A DNA stretch of 64,000 nucleotides from Balanoglossus misakiensis (taxonomy: Eukaryota; Hemichordata): assembly GCA_040954595.2 (NCBI GenBank), contig CM082593.2, positions 6,076,001 through 6,140,000 of the forward strand. The letters are read 5' to 3'. Both the position numbers and the translations under genes were made by a program. Shown here piece by piece: positions 12,839 through 25,394 of this stretch. A model generated the notes under the pieces. The model searched no databases, had not been told where the DNA came from, and worked only from the letters and a program-made list of their open reading frames with translations. Every line of letters starts with the position of its first letter. The first letter of the stretch is position 1.

Positions 12839-15800
12839 TTTTTTGACAAAAAACATGGGTTATAGCCCATGAAAATCATCCAGAAATGTAAATTTTTCGA
12901 CTTCGCGAATTTTCAAAATTTGGTGGTTTTTTGACAAAAACCATGGGTTATAGCCCATGAAAATCATCCAGAAATGTCAATTTTTCGACTTCGCGAATTT
13001 TCAAAATTTGGTGGTTTTTTGACAAAAACCATGGGTTATAGCCCATGAAAATCATCCAGAAATGTCAATTTTTCGACTTCGCGAATTTTCAAAATTTGGT
13101 GGTTTTTTGATAAAAACCATGGGTTATAGCCCATGAAAATCATCCAGAAATGTCAATTTTTCGACTTCGCGAATTTTCAAAATTTGGTGTTTTTTTGATA
13201 AAAACCATGGGTTATAGCCCATGAAAATCATCCAGAAATGTAAATTTTTCGACTTCGCGAATTTTCAAAATTTGGTGGTTTTTTGACAAAAACCATGGGT
13301 TATAGCCCATGAAAATCATCCAGAAATGTCAATTTTTCGACTTCGCGAATTTTCAAAATTTGGTGGTTTTTTGACAAAAACCATGGGTTATAGCCCATGA
13401 AAATCATCCAGAAATGTCAATTTTTCGACTTCGCGAATTTTCAAAATTTGGTGGTTTTTTGATAAAAACCATGGGTTATAGCCCATGAAAATCATCCAGA
13501 AATGTCAATTTTTCGACTTCGCGAATTTTCAAAATTTGGTGTTTTTTTGATAAAAACCATGGGTTATAGCCCATGAAAATCATCCAGAAATGTCAATTTT
13601 TCGACTTCGCGAATTTTCAAAATTTGGTGGTTTTTTGATAAAAACCATGGGTTATAGCCCATGAAAATCATCCAGAAATGTCAATTTTTCGACTTCGCGA
13701 ATTTTCAAAATTTGGTGGTTTTTTGATAAAAACCATTAGTTATAGCCCATGAAAATCATCAAGAAATGTCAATTTTTCGACTTAGCGAATTTTCAAAATT
13801 TGGTGGTTTTTTGATAAAAACCATGGGTTATAGCCCATGAAAATCATCCCGAAATGTCAATTTTTCGACTTCGCAAATTTTCAAAATTTGGTGGTTTTTT
13901 GATAAAAACCATGGGTTATAGCCCATGAAAATCATCCAGAAATGTCAATTTTTCGACTTCGCGAATTTTCAAAATTTGGTGGTTTTTTGATAAAAACCAT
14001 GGGTTATAGCCCATGAAAATCATCCAGAAATGTCAATTTTTCGACTTCGCGAATTTTCAAAATTTGTTGGTTTATTGATAAAAACCATGGGTTATAGCCC
14101 ATGAAAATCATCCAGAAATGTCAATTTTTCGACTTCGCGAATTTTCAAAATTTGGTGGTTTTTTGACAAAAACCATGGGTTATAGCCCATGAAAATCATC
14201 CAGAAATGTCAATTTTTCGACTTCGCGAATTTTCAAAATTTGTTGGTTTATTGATAAAAACCATGGGTTATAGCCCATGAAAATCATCCAGAAATGTCAA
14301 TTTTTCGACTTCGCGAATTTTCAAAATTTGGTGGTTTTTTGATAAAAACCATGGGTTATAGCCCATGAAAATCATCCAGAAATGTCAATTTTTCGACTTC
14401 GCGAATTTTCAAAATTTGGTGGTTTTTTGATAAAAACCATGGGTTATAGCCCATGAAAATCATCCAGAAATGTCAATTTTTCGACTTCGCGAATTTTCAA
14501 AATTTGTTGGTTTATTGATAAAAACCATGGGTTATAGCCCATGAAAATCATCCAGAAATGTCAATTTTTCGACTTCGCGAATTTTCAAAATTTGGTGGTT
14601 TTTTGACAAAAACCATGGGTTATAGCCCATGAAAATCATCCAGAAATGTCAATTTTTCGACTTCGCGAATTTTCAAAATTTGGTGGCTTTTGACAAAAAC
14701 CATGGGTTATAGCCCATGAAAATCATCCAGAAATGTCAATTTTTCGACTTCGCGAATTTTCAAAATTTGGTGGTTTTTTGACAAAAACCATGGGTTATAG
14801 CCCATGAAAATCATCCAGAAATGTCAATTTTTCGACTTCGCGAATTTTCAAAATTTGGTGGTTTTTTGACAAAAACCATGGGTTATAGCCCATGAAAATC
14901 ATCCAGAAATGTCAATTTTTCGACTTCGCGAATTTTCAAAATTTGGTGGTTTTTTGACAAAAACCATGGGTTATAGCCCATGAAAATCATCCAGAAATGT
15001 CAATTTTTCGACTTCGCGAATTTTCAAAATTTGGTGGTTTTTTGACAAAAACCATGGGTTATAGCCCATGAAAATCATCCAGAAATGTCAATTTTTCGAC
15101 TTCGCGAATTTTCAAAATTTGGTGGTTTTTTGATAAAAACCATGGGTTATAGCCCATGAAAATCATCCAGAAATGTCAATTTTTCGACTTCGCGAATTTT
15201 CAAAATTTGTTGGTTTATTGATAAAAACCATGGGTTATACCCCATGAAAATCATCCAGAAATGTCAATTTTTCGACTTCGCGAATTTTCAAAATTTGGTG
15301 GTTTTTTTTGATAAAAACCATGGGTTATAGCCCATGAAAATCATCCAGAAATGTCAATTTTTCGACTTCGCGAATTTTCAAAATTTGGTGTTTTTTTTGA
15401 TAAAAACCATGGGTTATAGCCCATGAAAATCATCCAGAAATGTCAATTTTTCGACTTCGCGAATTTTCAAAATTTGGTGGTTTTTTGATAAAAACCATGG
15501 GTTATAGCCCATGAAAATCATCCAGAAATGTCAATTTTTCGACTTCGCGAATTTTCAAAATTTGGTGGTTTTTTGACAAAAACCATGGGTTATAGCCCAT
15601 GAAAATCATCCAGAAATGTCAATTTTTCGACTTCGCGAATTTTCAAAATTTGGTGGTTTTTTGACAAAAACCATGGGTTATAGCCCATGAAAATCATCCA
15701 GAAATGTCAATTTTTCGACTTCGCGAATTTTCAAAATTTGGTGGTTTTTTGACAAAAACCATGGGTTATAGCCCATGAAAATCATCCAGAAATGTCAATT

Positions 15801-18800
15801 TTTCGACTTCGCGAATTTTCAAAATTTGGTGGTTTTTTGACAAAAACCATGGGTTATAGCCCATGAAAATCATCCAGAAATGTCAATTTTTCGACTTCGC
15901 GAATTTTCAAAATTTGGTGGTTTTTTGACAAAAACCATGGGTTATAGCCCATGAAAATCATCCAGAAATGTCAATTTTTCGACTTCGCGAATTTTCGAAA
16001 TTTGGTGGTTTTTTGACAAAAACCATGGGTTATAGCCCATGAAAATCATCCAGAAATGTCAATTTTTCGACTTCGCGAATTTTCAAAATTTGGTGGTTTT
16101 TTGACAAAAACCATGGGTTATAGCCCATGAAAATCATCCAGAAATGTCAATTTTTCGACTTCGCGAATTTTCAAAATTTGGTGGTTTTTTGACAAAAACC
16201 ATGGGTTATAGCCCATGAAAATCATCCAGAAATGTCAATTTTTCGACTTCGCGAATTTTCAAAATTTGGTGGTTTTTTGACAAAAACCATGGGTTATAGC
16301 CCATGAAAATCATCCAGAAATGTCAATTTTTCGACTTCGCGAATTTTCAAAATTTGGTGGTTTTTTGACAAAAACCATGGGTTATAGCCCATGAAAATCA
16401 TCCAGAAATGTCAATTTTTCGACTTCGCGAATTTTCAAAATTTGGTGGTTTTTTGATAAAAACCATGGGTTATAGCCCATGAAAATCATCCAGAAATGTC
16501 AATTTTTCGACTTCGCGAATTTTCAAAATTTGGTGGTTTTTTGATAAAAACCATGGGTTATAGCCCATGAAAATCATCCAGAAATGTCAATTTTTCGACT
16601 TCGCGAATTTTCAACATTTGGTGGTTTTTTTTGATAAAAACCATGGGTTATAGCCCATGAAAATCATCCAGAAATGTCAATTTTTCGACTTCGCGAATTT
16701 TCAAAATTTGGTGTTTTTTTTGATAAAAACCATGGGTTATAGCCCATGAAAATCATCCAGAAATGTCAATTTTTCGACTTCGCGAATTTTCAAAATTTGG
16801 TGGTTTTTTGATAAAAACCATGGGTTATAGCCCATGAAAATCATCCAGAAATGTCAATTTTTCGACTTCGCGAATTTTCAAAATTTGGTGGTTTTTTGAC
16901 AAAAACCATGGGTTATAGCCCATGAAAATCATCCAGAAATGTCAATTTTTCGACTTCGCGAATTTTCAAAATTTGGTGGTTTTTTGACAAAAACCATGGG
17001 TTATAGCCCATGAAAATCATCCAGAAATGTCAATTTTTCGACTTCGCGAATTTTCAAAATTTGGTGGTTTTTTGACAAAAACCATGGGTTATAGCCCATG
17101 AAAATCATCCAGAAATGTCAATTTTTCGACTTCGCGAATTTTCAAAATTTGGTGGTTTTTTGACAAAAACCATGGGTTATAGCCCATGAAAATCATCCAG
17201 AAATGTCAATTTTTCGACTTCGCGAATTTTCAAAATTTGGTGGTTTTTTGACAAAAACCATGGGTTATAGCCCATGAAAATCATCCAGAAATGTCAATTT
17301 TTCGACTTCGCGAATTTTCGAAATTTGGTGGTTTTTTGACAAAAACCATGGGTTATAGCCCATGAAAATCATCCAGAAATGTCAATCTTTCGACTTCGCG
17401 AATTTTCAAAATTTGGTGGTTTTTTGACAAAAACCATGGGTTATAGCCCATGAAAATCATCCAGAAATGTCAATTTTTCGACTTCGCGAATTTTCAAAAT
17501 TTGGTGGTTTTTTGACAAAAACCATGGGTTATAGCCCATGAAAATCATCCAGAAATGTCAATTTTTCGACTTCGCGAATTTTCAAAATTTGGTGGTTTTT
17601 TGACAAAAACCATGGGTTATAGCCCATGAAAATCATCCAGAAATGTCAATTTTTCGACTTCGCGAATTTTCAAAATTTGGTGGTTTTTTGACAAAAACCA
17701 TGGGTTATAGCCCATGAAAATCATCCAGAAATGTCAATTTTTCGACTTCGCGAATTTTCAAAATTTGGTGGTTTTTTGACAAAAACCATGGGTTATAGCC
17801 CATGAAAATCATCCAGAAATGTCAATTTTTCGACTTCGCGAATTTTCAAAATTTTGTGGTTTTTTGACAAAAACCATGGGTTATAGCCCATAAAAATCAT
17901 CCAGAAATGTCAATTTTTCGACTTCGCGAATTTTCAAAATTTGGTGGTTTTTTGACAAAAACCATGGGTTATAGCCCATGAAAATCATCCAGAAATGTCA
18001 ATTTTTCGACTTCGCGAATTTTCAAAATTTGGTGGTTTTTTGACAAAAACCATGGGTTATAGCCCATGAAAATCATCCAGAAATGTCAATTTTTCGACTT
18101 CGCGAATTTTCAAAATTTGGTGGTTTTTTGACAAAAACCATGGGTTATAGCCCATGAAAATCATCCAGAAATGTCAATTTTTCGACTTCGCGAATTTTCA
18201 AAATTTGGTGGTTTTTTGACAAAAACCATGGGTTATAGCCCATGAAAATCATCCAGAAATGTCAATTTTTCGACTTCGCGAATTTTCAAAATTTGGTGGT
18301 TTTTTGACAAAAACCATGGGTTATAGCCCATGAAAATCATCCAGAAATGTCAATTTTTCGACTTCGCGAATTTTCAAAATTTGGTGGTTTTTTGATAAAA
18401 ACCATGGGTTATAGCCCATGAAAATCATCCAGAAATGTCAATTTTTCGACTTCGCGAATTTTCAAAATTTGGTGGTTTTTTGATAAAAACCATGGGTTAT
18501 AGCCCATGAAAATCATCCAGAAATGTCAATTTTTCGACTTCGCGAATTTTCAAAATTTGGTGGTTTTTTGATAAAAACCATGGGTTATAGCCCATGAAAA
18601 TCATCCAGAAATGTCAATTTTTCGACTTCGCGAATTTTCAAAATTTGGTGGTTTTTTGACAAAAACCATGGGTTATAGCCCATGAAAATCATCCAGAAAT
18701 GTCAATTTTTCGACTTCGCGAATTTTCAAAATTTGGTGGTTTTTTGATAAAAACCATGGGTTATAGCCCATGAAAATCATCCAGAAATGTCAATTTTTCG

Positions 18801-19256
18801 ACTTCGCGAATTTTCAAAATTTGGTGGTTTTTTGACAAAAACCATGGGTTATAGCCCATGAAAATCATCCAGAAATGTCAATTTTTCGACTTCGCGAATT
18901 TTCAAAATTTGGTGGTTTTTTGACAAAAACCATGGGTTATAGCCCATGAAAATCATCCAGAAATGTCAATTTTTTTGACTTCGCGAATTTTCAAAATTTG
19001 GTGGTTTTTTGACAAAAACCATGGGTTATAGCCCATGAAAATCATCCAGAAATGTCAATTTTTCGACTTCGCGAATTTTCAAAATTTGGTGGTTTTTTGA
19101 TAAAAACCATGGGTTATAGCCCATGAAAATCATCCAGAAATGTCAATTTTTCGACTTCGCGAATTTTCAAAATTTGGTGGTTTTTTGATAAAAACCATGG
19201 GTTATAGCCCATGAAAATCATCCAGAAATGTCAATTTTTCGACTTCGCGAATTTTC
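12818..19256 (-). repeat. 88-bp satellite, reverse block (class A)
   Basis: About 73 monomers of the same class A unit in the opposite orientation. Variant monomers mark internal structure. TTGTTGGTTTATTGATA occurs near 14065, 14240, 14505 and 15205. GGTGG followed by a long T run occurs at 15297 and 16620. AATTTTCGAAATTTGG occurs at 15990 and 17313. Forward and reverse blocks together make an inverted repeat with arms of about 8.6 and 6.4 kb and no spacer. Confidence 0.98.
15297..17900 (-). repeat. Higher-order repeat of 1323 bp (15 monomers), two copies
   Basis: Two independent marker variants recur at the same distance. The GGTGG-plus-long-T monomer is at 15297 and 16620 (1323 bp apart), and the TTTTCGAAATTTGG monomer starts at 15991 and 17314 (also 1323 bp apart). 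Between the markers the order of GATAAAAACC and GACAAAAACC monomers is the same in both copies (three GATA, then a run of GACA). 1323 is 15 x 88 plus 3, the extra bases coming from small T-run indels. This shows a recent segmental duplication inside the array. Confidence 0.8.
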
Positions 19257-21675
19257 AAAATTTTTTTTTTTCAAAAAAATGAAAAAATTTTGATATTTCG
19301 CAAAGTCGAAAAATTTTCATTTTTGGATGATTTTCATGGGCTATAACCCATGGTTTTTTCAAAAAAATGAAGAAATTTTGATATTTCGCAAAGTCGAAAA
19401 GTTGTCATTTTTGGATGATTTTCATGAGCTATAACCCATGGTTTTTTCAAAAAAATGAAGAAATTTTGATATTTCGCAAAGTCGAAAAATTGTCATTTTT
19501 GGATGATTTTCATGGGCTATAACCCATGGTTTTTTCAAAAAAATGAAGAAATTTTGATATTTCGCAAAGTCGAAAAATTGTCATTTTTGGATGATTTTCA
19601 TTGGCTATAACCCATGGTTTTTTCAAAAAAATGAAGAAATTTTGATATTTCGCAAAGTCGAAAAATTGTCATTTTCGGATTATTTTCATGAGCTATAACC
19701 CATGGTTTTTTCAAAAAAATGAAGAAATTTTGATATTTCGCAAAGTCGAAAAATTGTCATTTTCGGATGATTTTCATGAGCTATAACCCATGGTTTTTTT
19801 CAAAAAAATGAAGAAATTTTGATATTTCGCAAAGTTGAAAAATTTTCATTTTTGGATGATTTTCATGGTTTTTTCAAAAAAATGAAGAAATTTTGATATT
19901 TCGCAAAGTCGAAAAATTGTCATTTTTGGATGATTTTCATTGGCTATAACCCATGTTTTTTTCAAAAAAATGAAGAAATTTTGATATTTCGCAAAGTCGA
20001 AAAATTGTCATTTTTGGATGATTTTCATGGGCTATAACCCATGGTTTTTTCAAAAAAATGAAGAAATTTTGATATTTCGCAAAGTCGAAAAATTGTCATT
20101 TTTGGATGATTTTCATGGGCTATAACCCATGGTTTTTTCAAAAAAATGAAGAAATTTTGATATTTCGCAAAGTCGAAAAATTGTCATTTTTGGATGATTC
20201 TCATGGGCTATAACCCATGGTTTTTTCAAAAAAATGAAGAAATTTTGATATTTCGCAAAGTCGAAAAATTGTCATTTTTGGATGATTTTCATGGGCTATA
20301 ACCCATGGTTTTTTCAAAAAAATGAAGAAATTTTGATATTTCGCAAAGTCGAAAAATTGTCATTTTTGGATGATTTTCATGGGCTATCACCCATGATTTT
20401 TTCAAAAAAAATGAAGAAATTTTGATATTTCGCAAAGTCGAAAAGTTGTCATTTTTGGATGATTTTCATGAGCTATAACCCATGGTTTTTTCAAAAAAAT
20501 GAAGAAATTTTGATATTTCGCAAAGTCGAAAAATTGTCATTTTTGGATGATTTTCATGGGCTATAACCCATGGTTTTTTCAAAAAAATGAAGAAATTTTG
20601 ATATTTCGCAAAGTCGAAAAATTGTCATTTTTGGATGATTTTCATGGGCTATAACCCATGGTTTTTTCAAAAAAATGAAGAAATTTTGATATTTCGCAAA
20701 GTCGAAAAATTGTCATTTTTGGATGATTTTCATGAGCTATAACCCATGGTTTTTTCAAAAAAATGAAGAAATTTTGATATTTCGCAAAGTCGAAAAATTG
20801 TCATTTTCGGATTATTTTCATGAGCTATAACCCATGGTTTTTTCAAAAAAATGAAGAAATTTTGATATTTCGCAAAGTTGAAAAATTTTCATTTTTGGAT
20901 GATTTTCATGGGCTATAACCCATGGTTTTTTTCAAAAAAATGAAGAAATTTTGATATTTCGCAAAGTCGAAAAATTTTCATTTTTGGATGATTTTCATGG
21001 GCTATAACCCATGGTTTTTTTCAAAAAAATGAAGAAATTTTGATATTTCGCAAAGTCGAAAAATTGTCATTTTTGGATGATTTTCATGGGCTATAACCCA
21101 TGGTTTTTTAAAAAAAATGAAGAAATTTTAATATTTCGCAAAGTCGAAAAATTGTCATTTTTGGATGATTTTCATGGGCTATAACCCATGGTTTTTTCAA
21201 AAAAATGAAGAAATTTTGATATTTCGCAAAGTCGAAAAATTGTCATTTTTGGATGATTTTCATGGGCTATAACCCATGGTTTTTTCAAAAAAATGAAGAA
21301 ATTTTGATGTTTCGCAAAGTCGAAAAATTGTCATTTTTGGATGATTTTCATGGGCTATAACCCATGGTTTTTTAAAAAAAATGAAGAAATTTTGATATTT
21401 CGCAAAGTCGAAAAATTGTCATTTTTGGATGATTTTCATGAGCTATAACCCATGTTTTTTTCAAAAAATGAAGAAATTTTGATATTTCGCAAAGTCGAAA
21501 AATTGTCATTTTTGGATGATTTTCATGAGCTATAACCCATGTTTTTTTCTTAAAAATGAAGAAATTTTGATTTTTCGCAAAGTCGAAAAATTGTCATTTT
21601 TGGATGATTTTCATGAGCTATAACCCATGGGTTTTTTTTTAAATGAAGAAATTTTGAAAATTCGCAAAATCTTTT
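19257..21675 (+). repeat. 88-bp satellite, forward block (class B)
   Basis: About 27 monomers, again 88 bp and again in forward orientation, but of a different class. TTTTTTCAAAAAAATGAAGAA replaces the A-class TCAAAAAACCACC segment, and GATATTTCGCAAAGTC replaces GAAAATTCGCGAAGTC. By eye the two consensus units align without gaps and differ at about a dozen positions. The 36-bp part holding TGGATGATTTTCATGGG and the CATGGG/CCCATG dyad is almost unchanged. Copies here are more variable (GAGCTATAA, TTGGCTATAA, a shortened unit at 19858-19875) than class A copies, so this block is older or less homogenised. A last decayed monomer and a short reversed fragment (ATGGGTTATAGCTCAT) lie at 21640-21745. 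Confidence 0.95.
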
Positions 21676-21745
21676 TTTGGCTCTAAGAACCACGCTCTTG
21701 CTAACCGTGTGTGGTAAAAAGAATCATGGGTTATAGCTCATATTA

Positions 21746-23250
21746 TATGATAACAGCCTCTGGGTCGTGTATGATAAATGTAAAAAATCTGTGACGCTAC
21801 CCAAAACAGCATGACACTCGCTCCGTAGCGATCGATCAAGTATTCTAAATCTGCTCATCAGGTGCCGTTTATCCTTCAGCTTATTTTTAATTGGATGCAC
21901 ACGTTTCTTTTTTGTTTTACACACAAGAGCGACTATTTATTATTATTGCGGATACGACCTCATCACAGAAGCGCATGATGTATATACAGTATACATGTTG
22001 CATTCACAGCGACCGGCGCTCTAATGGTCTATAATGGGCATATGATAAATGTTTGACAATTTTTACTTCTTCACTTTGAATGGCTCTGATGTAAATTACA
22101 ATTTCTTAATTTTAATGAGATTATCCTTTTCTTTTATAAATAAACATATAATAATGATACTACCGACCAAGTCTATGGGTAGCGAACGACGCTACCCGAA
22201 ACCACAAACTCAGTCGCAAATTCGAAACTCACTACCAAAAACACGCTCAAGGCAAGCATGCACTCAAAAAGTATTGCAATTATTTATTTAGACAAAATAC
22301 CACCGAAAACACAAAAAGTATTGAGATTTACAAATCACCAAGCGACTAGTGGGCTAGTCTAAGTTGGATCAAGAGTCGTGATAGGAGGATTAGACTTAAC
22401 CGATTAGAGTAAATTTATTGCAATGTATCTGATTAGTAAATAATAAGCTTCGCTCTTAAAATGCGGCTGGGTTTACACACTCATCCCAGTATTTCCAGTC
22501 CATTTTATTGTCCCGGTCTTATTATCTACCCGTAAACGTCAGCCTCGTTAGTTCTGGTCTCTGTGGTGACGATTCAAATGAATACAACTCGATCAGTGTG
22601 AACTTTGACCGCCTGTTACCAATCGACCACGTCAGCAACCTTTCCCCGACCCGAATTACCGGCGAATATTATGGCATCTCGGTCCAGTTCCACAGATAAC
22701 TGGTCAAAGTATTATTAGAGACCCAGATCCAGACATGGCCGCGATGCTGTGCACTTCACTTCTCATTGCCCTTACACAGGCGTGGCGGGTACTTCAATCC
22801 TATAATTGGGATCTCGCCGTTGGATGACTGAAAGAAATAAAATATGAATATATGTAAGCAAAGTGGAGATAAGTGCTTGATAATGAACAAAAAGTCGCAT
22901 GTGACATCAATGCCAGAAATTTGATTCTTGTCGATGATATCATGCCCAAAATGAGGTTTTTTCCTCAAAACGTATCAAATTTCTGGTTAAGAGTAATCAA
23001 ACATATCATATTATTAGTTCAGATAGTCAGCTCTCTGAAAATGAATAGCGTGTTGGGGAATTCCAAAATCCTCCGTCATTAGAGATATGGTTTTTAAAAA
23101 AAATACCGTGCTGACTGAAGATATGGTACCGTGGCACTGTACGTACTGGGAATAATGGCTAGTTAGAGCCTCTAGAGCTACCACTTTTTGCATTATTTTC
23201 ATGATTGTTTTAGTTTCTCTCTCTGTTTCTCTCTGTCTCTGTCTCTGTCT

Positions 23251-23283
<33 letters not shown>

Positions 23284-25187
23284 CAATAACAGTTGGATAT
23301 TTTCAACAATTCAAGCTAGCAGGCTTTCGAAACTTCTTTCAACGATTTTTCAAACACGGATTTTACCCGATCAATTTTGCAAAGTGATTTATATTCAAAT
23401 TTGCTTGCACATTGCTAATCCCAGATTGCTGTCCTCAGAACGTATTACATTATTTGAAAATGTGAAATAAAAATAAGCCGGCTTTATAATATTTATCCGT
23501 TATCCGTTCTCTACATTCACGACACCATTTCGTAGTTGAAACATCCATCGATCTTTCATTTTTACATTTGCTAAAAACTGTATATTTTTTTAGAATAAAA
23601 ATGAAATTACAGAGCACTAAAGCGGATTTGCAAAGTTCTAGGGATTGCAACAGCCAGCAGGAAAATTCTACTCAAATGTAAAAAAAAATGAACTGCGAAT
23701 TTCCACGTTCGTACACGGAATTAAAAATTAAATGAAGTACTGGGTAGTTCCAAAGAACAAAGGATCACGGGTAAAAAATAACTGCATGTCTACAGGACAT
23801 GAATACCGAGCTTCACTTTTGAAATACAATGCACTGTACTCTACTATAATTAAAAGGAACCCATGACGCCACGACACCCACGGACTTAATATTCTCTTCC
23901 TCGTTTTACATTTATTTTCAAGGTGACCGATTGAGGTTTCCCTCTGAATGTACGCTTGAGCATATTATTCCGCTCACAGCTGGTTCTCTGTACGATTAAG
24001 TCAGAGTGAGCTTGGCTAGGGTGTGATGAAAACCATAATATACTCTCTATGCTAAAGGAGTAAAAGTGTTCATGTACATAGCATGGGACCCAAACAAGAA
24101 CACATGGTTGACACACAGAATACACATACTGAAAAATATAGCACCCAGAATTATTCAGTCCCAGTTTAGATTTGCTCTAAGTCTAAGGGCTTCCTTCCGA
24201 GTCTCTCTAATCAGCGTGTGTGGAGTAAAAGATAGCGAGTATGGGCGCATATGTCTAGAAACACGCTTTTCTTTTCGATTGCTCTGTTGTGAAGCATTTT
24301 TGGAAAAGGCTGAACATTCTTATTCATAATGTGTACAATATAAATATAAAGCTAATTTGGAAGCACATTGTGTTTGGGTACATGGTGGAATGCGACAAGC
24401 TAGAATCACTAAATGTGGTCATAATGGTGGCAACTTTTTGTGTATACGAAGAAAGAATTATTAACGAAAATAACATATGGCGATTATGAATAGATGATTT
24501 AACGTACATTCAACAAATAAAAAATGATGGAAAAATTCAAGAGTGGCTAAGCCTTCTTTGAGATGTAGAATTACTATAGAGTTCACTACAACTATATGTA
24601 TTAGAAATATTGATAATGAACAGAAATGTTGTAAAGTTGGATTTTGTCTTTATCAGGTGAATGTGTATGTTAATTGAGTTGAATGTAAAATATAGGTTAA
24701 TTGAGTTGAATAACCAAAAAAAAGAAAAATAAGAAACGCGCTTAAGTAAGCTAGTCTAGTCCCAGTTTTAAAGTACATGTAACACTTATATATATACGTG
24801 TATTAGAGGCCCTCTCTTCTTTTTGATCAGCCGCCATGTTTGATGTCGTGCCGCGCTGCTGTACCATTCCACCATTTTGATTTTCTAGCTGCTATGTTGT
24901 TCATTCTTAATCTCACTTCTAGGAAAATGGCATGCGCTTTGTCGATATACGATTTCTTCGTGCATTCGAGCAGCGGAACCATTTCCTGTATATGTGCAGT
25001 TTAAGGCTTCGAAGAATCATTTCTATGGCTGTCTGGTGACAGTGAGAATCGTTTGAGGGTCGATTGATTTAACAAAGCCATTAGTGAAAGAACGCGGGAC
25101 TAAATTGTACTGTGCATGACAGCGATGGAAGTAGCGGGGGCGTCTGGTATCTTGTGTACGGGGTCGTCACGCCGCATTTGTTTGTTT
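21746..25187. other. Intergenic region right of the satellite, no gene supported
   Basis: AT-rich sequence with no exon I can support. The best open frame is 22508-22699 on the plus strand (63 codons, no motif known to me). On the minus strand 22766-22836 looks like a possible last exon: acceptor TTATTTCTTTCAG, then 23 codons to TGA, reading SSNGEIPIIGLKYPPRL. I found no partner exon for it. A CT-rich microsatellite lies at 23214-23281. A YY1-like GCCGCCATGTTT string lies near 24831. Confidence 0.5.
23214..23281. repeat. (CT)n low-complexity tract
   Basis: A CTCTGTTTCT/CTCTGTCTCT imperfect lead-in followed by a pure CT run of about 29 bp. It produces Arg-Glu and Leu-Ser pseudo-frames that are not genes. 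Confidence 0.95.
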
Positions 25188-25394
25188 ATAAACATTACAA
25201 TTCATGAAAAAATCCCTGAAATTAGATAATTCTTAGAATGAACGAAGCAGCCAACCGAAGCGTAGACCGGGCACGACAGCGACTGAAGATCCGAGAAGGT
25301 CGTGGCGACTGCAGTGAGGTCTGTGCTGGTATGGGAGGGCATATTCTCATCAAGGGGGACACCCACGCGGCACGACGACCCATTCCCTTTAAAA
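25188..25394 (+). mobile_element. Dispersed repeat, copy 1 (~207 bp)
   Basis: This segment runs from GTTTATAAACATTACAATTC to GACCCATTCCCTTTAA. It recurs as a reverse complement at about 34484-34680. The copies share long identical blocks such as TTAGAATGAACGAAGCAGCC and ACACCCACGCGGC, with scattered substitutions and a deletion of about 14 bp in copy 2. Homology stops abruptly at CCCTTTAA on one side and near GTTTATAAAC on the other, as expected for a short interspersed, non-autonomous element. I see no coding sequence, no clear tRNA head and no clean terminal repeats, so the class is unknown. Confidence 0.7.

Noticed and set aside
4181-21675. CRISPR array
   Set aside because: The units are contiguous near-identical 88-bp monomers with no unique spacers, in eukaryotic DNA with introns.
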